Origin: SKNW01 sp050485865 | GTDB taxonomy: Bacteria > Gemmatimonadota > Gemmatimonadetes > Longimicrobiales > Gaopeijiaceae | Direction of reading: 5' to 3' | Length of the DNA: 7,223 nucleotides | NCBI GenBank assembly: GCA_050485865.1 | Contig: JBJHCE010000148.1 | Coordinates: forward strand, 1 to 7,223 | Part shown: positions 5,577 to 7,223 of the stretch, piece after piece | How the letters are laid out: every line of letters begins with the position of its first letter | Position numbering within the stretch: position 1 is the stretch's first letter | Position numbers and translations under genes: made by a program | The notes under the pieces: generated by a model | The model's input: the letters and a program-made list of their open reading frames with translations, nothing else | Told to the model about the DNA's origin: nothing | Databases searched by the model: none

Positions 5577-6716
5577 ATGAGCTCCTGGCTCCTCTACGGC
5601 GCCTACGGCTACACCGGTCGGCTCCTGGCCCGGGAGGCGCTCGGGCGCGGGCATCGGCCGATCCTGGCGGGGCGGCGGAGGGAGGCGCTCGTCCGGCTCA
5701 AGGAGGGGCTCGCGGAGGAGGGGGTCGTGGGGGCGGAGGGGCTGGAGCTCCGGGAGTTCCCCCTCTCGGACCCGGAGGCGCTCCGGCGGGGGCTCGAGGG
5801 GGTGGGGCTCGTGCTTCACGCCGCGGGGCCCTTCGTCGAGACCGGGGTCCCGATGATGGAGGCGTGCCTGGAGGTGGGGGCGCACTACCTGGACATTACC
5901 GGCGAGGTGCCGGTCTTCGAGGCTGCTTTCGAGCGCGGTGAGCGGGCGCGGGGGCGGGGGGTCGTTCTGATGCCGGGGGTGGGGCTCGACGTGGTCCCCA
6001 CCGACGGGGTGGCGGCGCGGCTCGCGGAGGCGCTTCCCGGGGCGGCGCGGCTCGAGCTTGCCCTCCAGTCGCCGGGGCGGTCGAGCGCCGGGACGCTCCG
6101 GACCGTGGTGGAGGGGATTCCCGGGGGGCTCCTGGTGCGGAGGGACGGGGAGCTGCGGGGGGCGTGGCCGGGGGCACGGGAGTTCCGGCGGGAGGTGGAG
6201 TTCGGACCGGTAGCCGGCGAGGGGCCCATGGCGGGGAGGATTGGGGGGGTGCGGAGCGTTTCGCCCTACCCGTGGGGGGATCTTTCCACCGCGTACCGGA
6301 CCACCGGGATCCCGGACATCACCTGCTACATGGCGACGCCGGCGCTCGAGGCCCGCCTTTTCCCGTTCGTGCTCCCGGTGCTCAGGGCGGTGCTCTCGGT
6401 GCCGGCCCTCCGGCGTTTCGTTCGGGGATGGGTGGGGCGCGGGCCGGAGGGACCGAGCGCCGAGCGGCGGGCCACGGGGCGGGTGCGGGTCTGGGGGCGG
6501 GTGGAGGACGAATCCGGGGCAAGCGCGGAGCGGGTGATCGAGATCCCGGAGGGGTACCGGTTCACGGCGCTCGCCGGGGTGCGGGCGGTGGAGGCCGTGC
6601 TCGGGATGGGCGAGGGCGCGTCGGGTGCCTGGACCCCCGCCGGGCTCTTCGGGGCCGGGTGGGTGGAAACGCTTCCGGGGGTGGAGACGGTGCGGGTCTC
6701 CACCCCCGGAGGGTGA
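5577..6716 (+). CDS. Saccharopine dehydrogenase-like NAD(P)-binding oxidoreductase
   Basis: The protein is 379 aa and cytosolic, with an N-terminal Rossmann fold of the saccharopine dehydrogenase NADP-binding type. GAYGYTGRLLA (8-18) is the dinucleotide-binding glycine loop, and AGRR (31-34) at the end of strand 2 suggests NADP rather than NAD preference. HAAGPFVETGVPMMEACLEVG (81-101, quoted as a region) and HYLDITGE (103-110) are the conserved second half of that domain. MPGVGLDVVPTDG (132-144) begins the substrate-side domain. This family includes lysine-pathway enzymes, but short stand-alone members like this one are often trans-acting enoyl reductases or have unknown substrates, so I give no pathway. 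ATG 5577 lies 13 nt after the transpeptidase stop, with GAGG 11 nt upstream, indicating one operon. Gly, Ala and Arg codons are strongly biased to GGG, GCG and CGG. The last 14 codons form a strong hairpin. Confidence 0.9.
   Translation: MSSWLLYGAYGYTGRLLAREALGRGHRPILAGRRREALVRLKEGLAEEGVVGAEGLELREFPLSDPEALRRGLEGVGLVLHAAGPFVETGVPMMEACLEVGAHYLDITGEVPVFEAAFERGERARGRGVVLMPGVGLDVVPTDGVAARLAEALPGAARLELALQSPGRSSAGTLRTVVEGIPGGLLVRRDGELRGAWPGAREFRREVEFGPVAGEGPMAGRIGGVRSVSPYPWGDLSTAYRTTGIPDITCYMATPALEARLFPFVLPVLRAVLSVPALRRFVRGWVGRGPEGPSAERRATGRVRVWGRVEDESGASAERVIEIPEGYRFTALAGVRAVEAVLGMGEGASGAWTPAGLFGAGWVETLPGVETVRVSTPGG
6672..6712. terminator. Strong hairpin overlapping the end of the oxidoreductase gene (likely bidirectional terminator)
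   Basis: TCCGGGGGTGGAGAC (6674-6688) and GTCTCCACCCCCGGA (6696-6710) are a perfect 15-bp inverted repeat with a 7-nt loop. In the plus-strand RNA, a U-G pair and a C-G pair (6672-6673 with 6711-6712) extend it to 17 pairs. It ends just before the TGA at 6714-6716 of the oxidoreductase gene, and lies 32 nt downstream of the stop of the convergent minus gene. No T-tract follows on either strand, so termination would depend on the stem alone or on another factor. It may also protect 3' ends from exonucleases. Confidence 0.7.
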
Positions 6717-6743
6717 GGGGTCCGGTGGGTCCGGCCCTTCCGG

Positions 6744-7223
6744 TCAGAAGGTCACGCTGACGACGGCGGAGCAGGTGGAGGTGTCGGCTTCGCAGACCTG
6801 GTAGGTCACGGTGGGGCTCCCGCGGAGCCCGGTGTCGTGGGTGAACGCGCCGGAGTTCGAGACGGTCGCGATGACGCTCCCGTTCCACCGGATGTCGACG
6901 TTGCTGGAGGTGGCGCCGGACCAGGCCAGGTCGGCGTGGTTGATGCCGCGAAGCTTGTAGGCGGAGACGGAGAGCGCGATCCCGCTGGACGGGGGTGGCT
7001 CCTGGGCGGGGGAAACCGTGACGTTCTGGCTCGCGGACGCGGTGGCGCCGTCGTTGTCGGTGACGGTGAGGGTGACCCCGAAGGTGCCGGCGGCCTGGTA
7101 GGTGTGACTCACTACGGCCCCGCTTCCGGAGTTCGAATCCCCGAACGTCCAGGCGTAGCTCACGATCGTGCCGTCCGGGTCGGAGGAGCCGCTTCCGTTG
7201 AACGAGCAGGCGAGATCCGTGCA
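6744..7223 (-). CDS. C-terminal part of a secreted protein with a PKD domain and a second beta domain (5' end outside window)
   Basis: The frame is open from the window edge to a TGA at 6746-6744, giving the last 159 residues of a longer protein. Residues 1-70 are a PKD-type beta domain: CTDLACSF with a likely disulfide, SDPDG, YAWTFGD, HTY at 40-42 and VTLTVTDNDGA. Residues 71-80 are a Pro/Ser linker (PAQEPPPSS). Residues 82-159 are a second immunoglobulin/fibronectin-like domain with ADLAWSG, VDIRWNGS and a closing Cys pair (CEADTSTC, 144-151). From memory, this pair of C-terminal domains is typical of exported subtilisin-like (S8) proteases and other extracellular hydrolases of Gram-negative bacteria. 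The catalytic part is not in the window, so the enzyme type is unproven. A GTG at 7163 falls inside the PKD domain and is not the start. Confidence 0.88.
   Translation of the reverse strand, partial: CTDLACSFNGSGSSDPDGTIVSYAWTFGDSNSGSGAVVSHTYQAAGTFGVTLTVTDNDGATASASQNVTVSPAQEPPPSSGIALSVSAYKLRGINHADLAWSGATSSNVDIRWNGSVIATVSNSGAFTHDTGLRGSPTVTYQVCEADTSTCSAVVSVTF

Noticed and set aside
6718..6734. Direct repeat GGGTCCGG at 6718-6725 and 6727-6734
   Set aside because: Only two short copies in GC-rich spacer. No mobile-element or operator context supports a function.
1..7223. tRNA, rRNA, CRISPR array, insertion sequence, phage or toxin-antitoxin genes
   Set aside because: No cloverleaf, spaced direct repeats, transposase motifs or small paired genes were seen on either strand.

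Overview
The window is a very GC-rich bacterial chromosomal segment. Third codon positions are almost all G or C, and a lipoprotein signal shows it is bacterial. The gene mix (NhaC-type antiporter, lipoprotein gamma-glutamyltranspeptidase homologue, secreted PKD-domain protein, glycosidase-fold protein) would suit Gemmatimonadota or a similar environmental high-GC lineage. That placement is inference: there is no rRNA or marker gene here.

Layout. Positions 1-126 (+) hold the Lys/Arg-rich tail of an unidentified protein. It converges, with a 23-nt gap, on a minus-strand pair. The upstream member of the pair (1921-3525) is a 534-aa protein whose C-terminal half resembles six-hairpin (glycogen-debranching-like) glycosidases but lacks recognisable catalytic signatures. 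The downstream member (150-1937) is an NhaC-family Na+/H+ antiporter, probably translationally coupled through a TTG start. A 169-bp divergent intergenic region (3526-3694) with an imperfect inverted repeat separates the pair from a plus-strand pair: a gamma-glutamyltranspeptidase-family lipoprotein (3695-5563) and, 13 nt later, a saccharopine-dehydrogenase-like NAD(P)-binding oxidoreductase (5577-6716). At the right end, the C-terminal part of a secreted protein with a PKD domain plus a second beta domain runs in on the minus strand (6744-7223, cut by the window edge).

Functional reading. The minus pair may share a transcript, but no biochemical link is evident. The plus pair is almost certainly an operon: an exported N-terminal-nucleophile hydrolase that could release amino acids or peptides, followed by a cytosolic dehydrogenase of unknown substrate. 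The most striking non-coding structure is a perfect 15-bp inverted repeat with a 7-nt loop, embedded in the last codons of the oxidoreductase gene between two convergent genes. It is probably a bidirectional terminator or 3'-end stabiliser.

I see no tRNA, rRNA, CRISPR array, insertion sequence or phage gene, and no clear evidence of a new multi-gene system. The points most worth following are the altered substrate-site residues of the transpeptidase homologue, the apparently non-catalytic glycosidase-fold protein, and the hairpin in the coding end.
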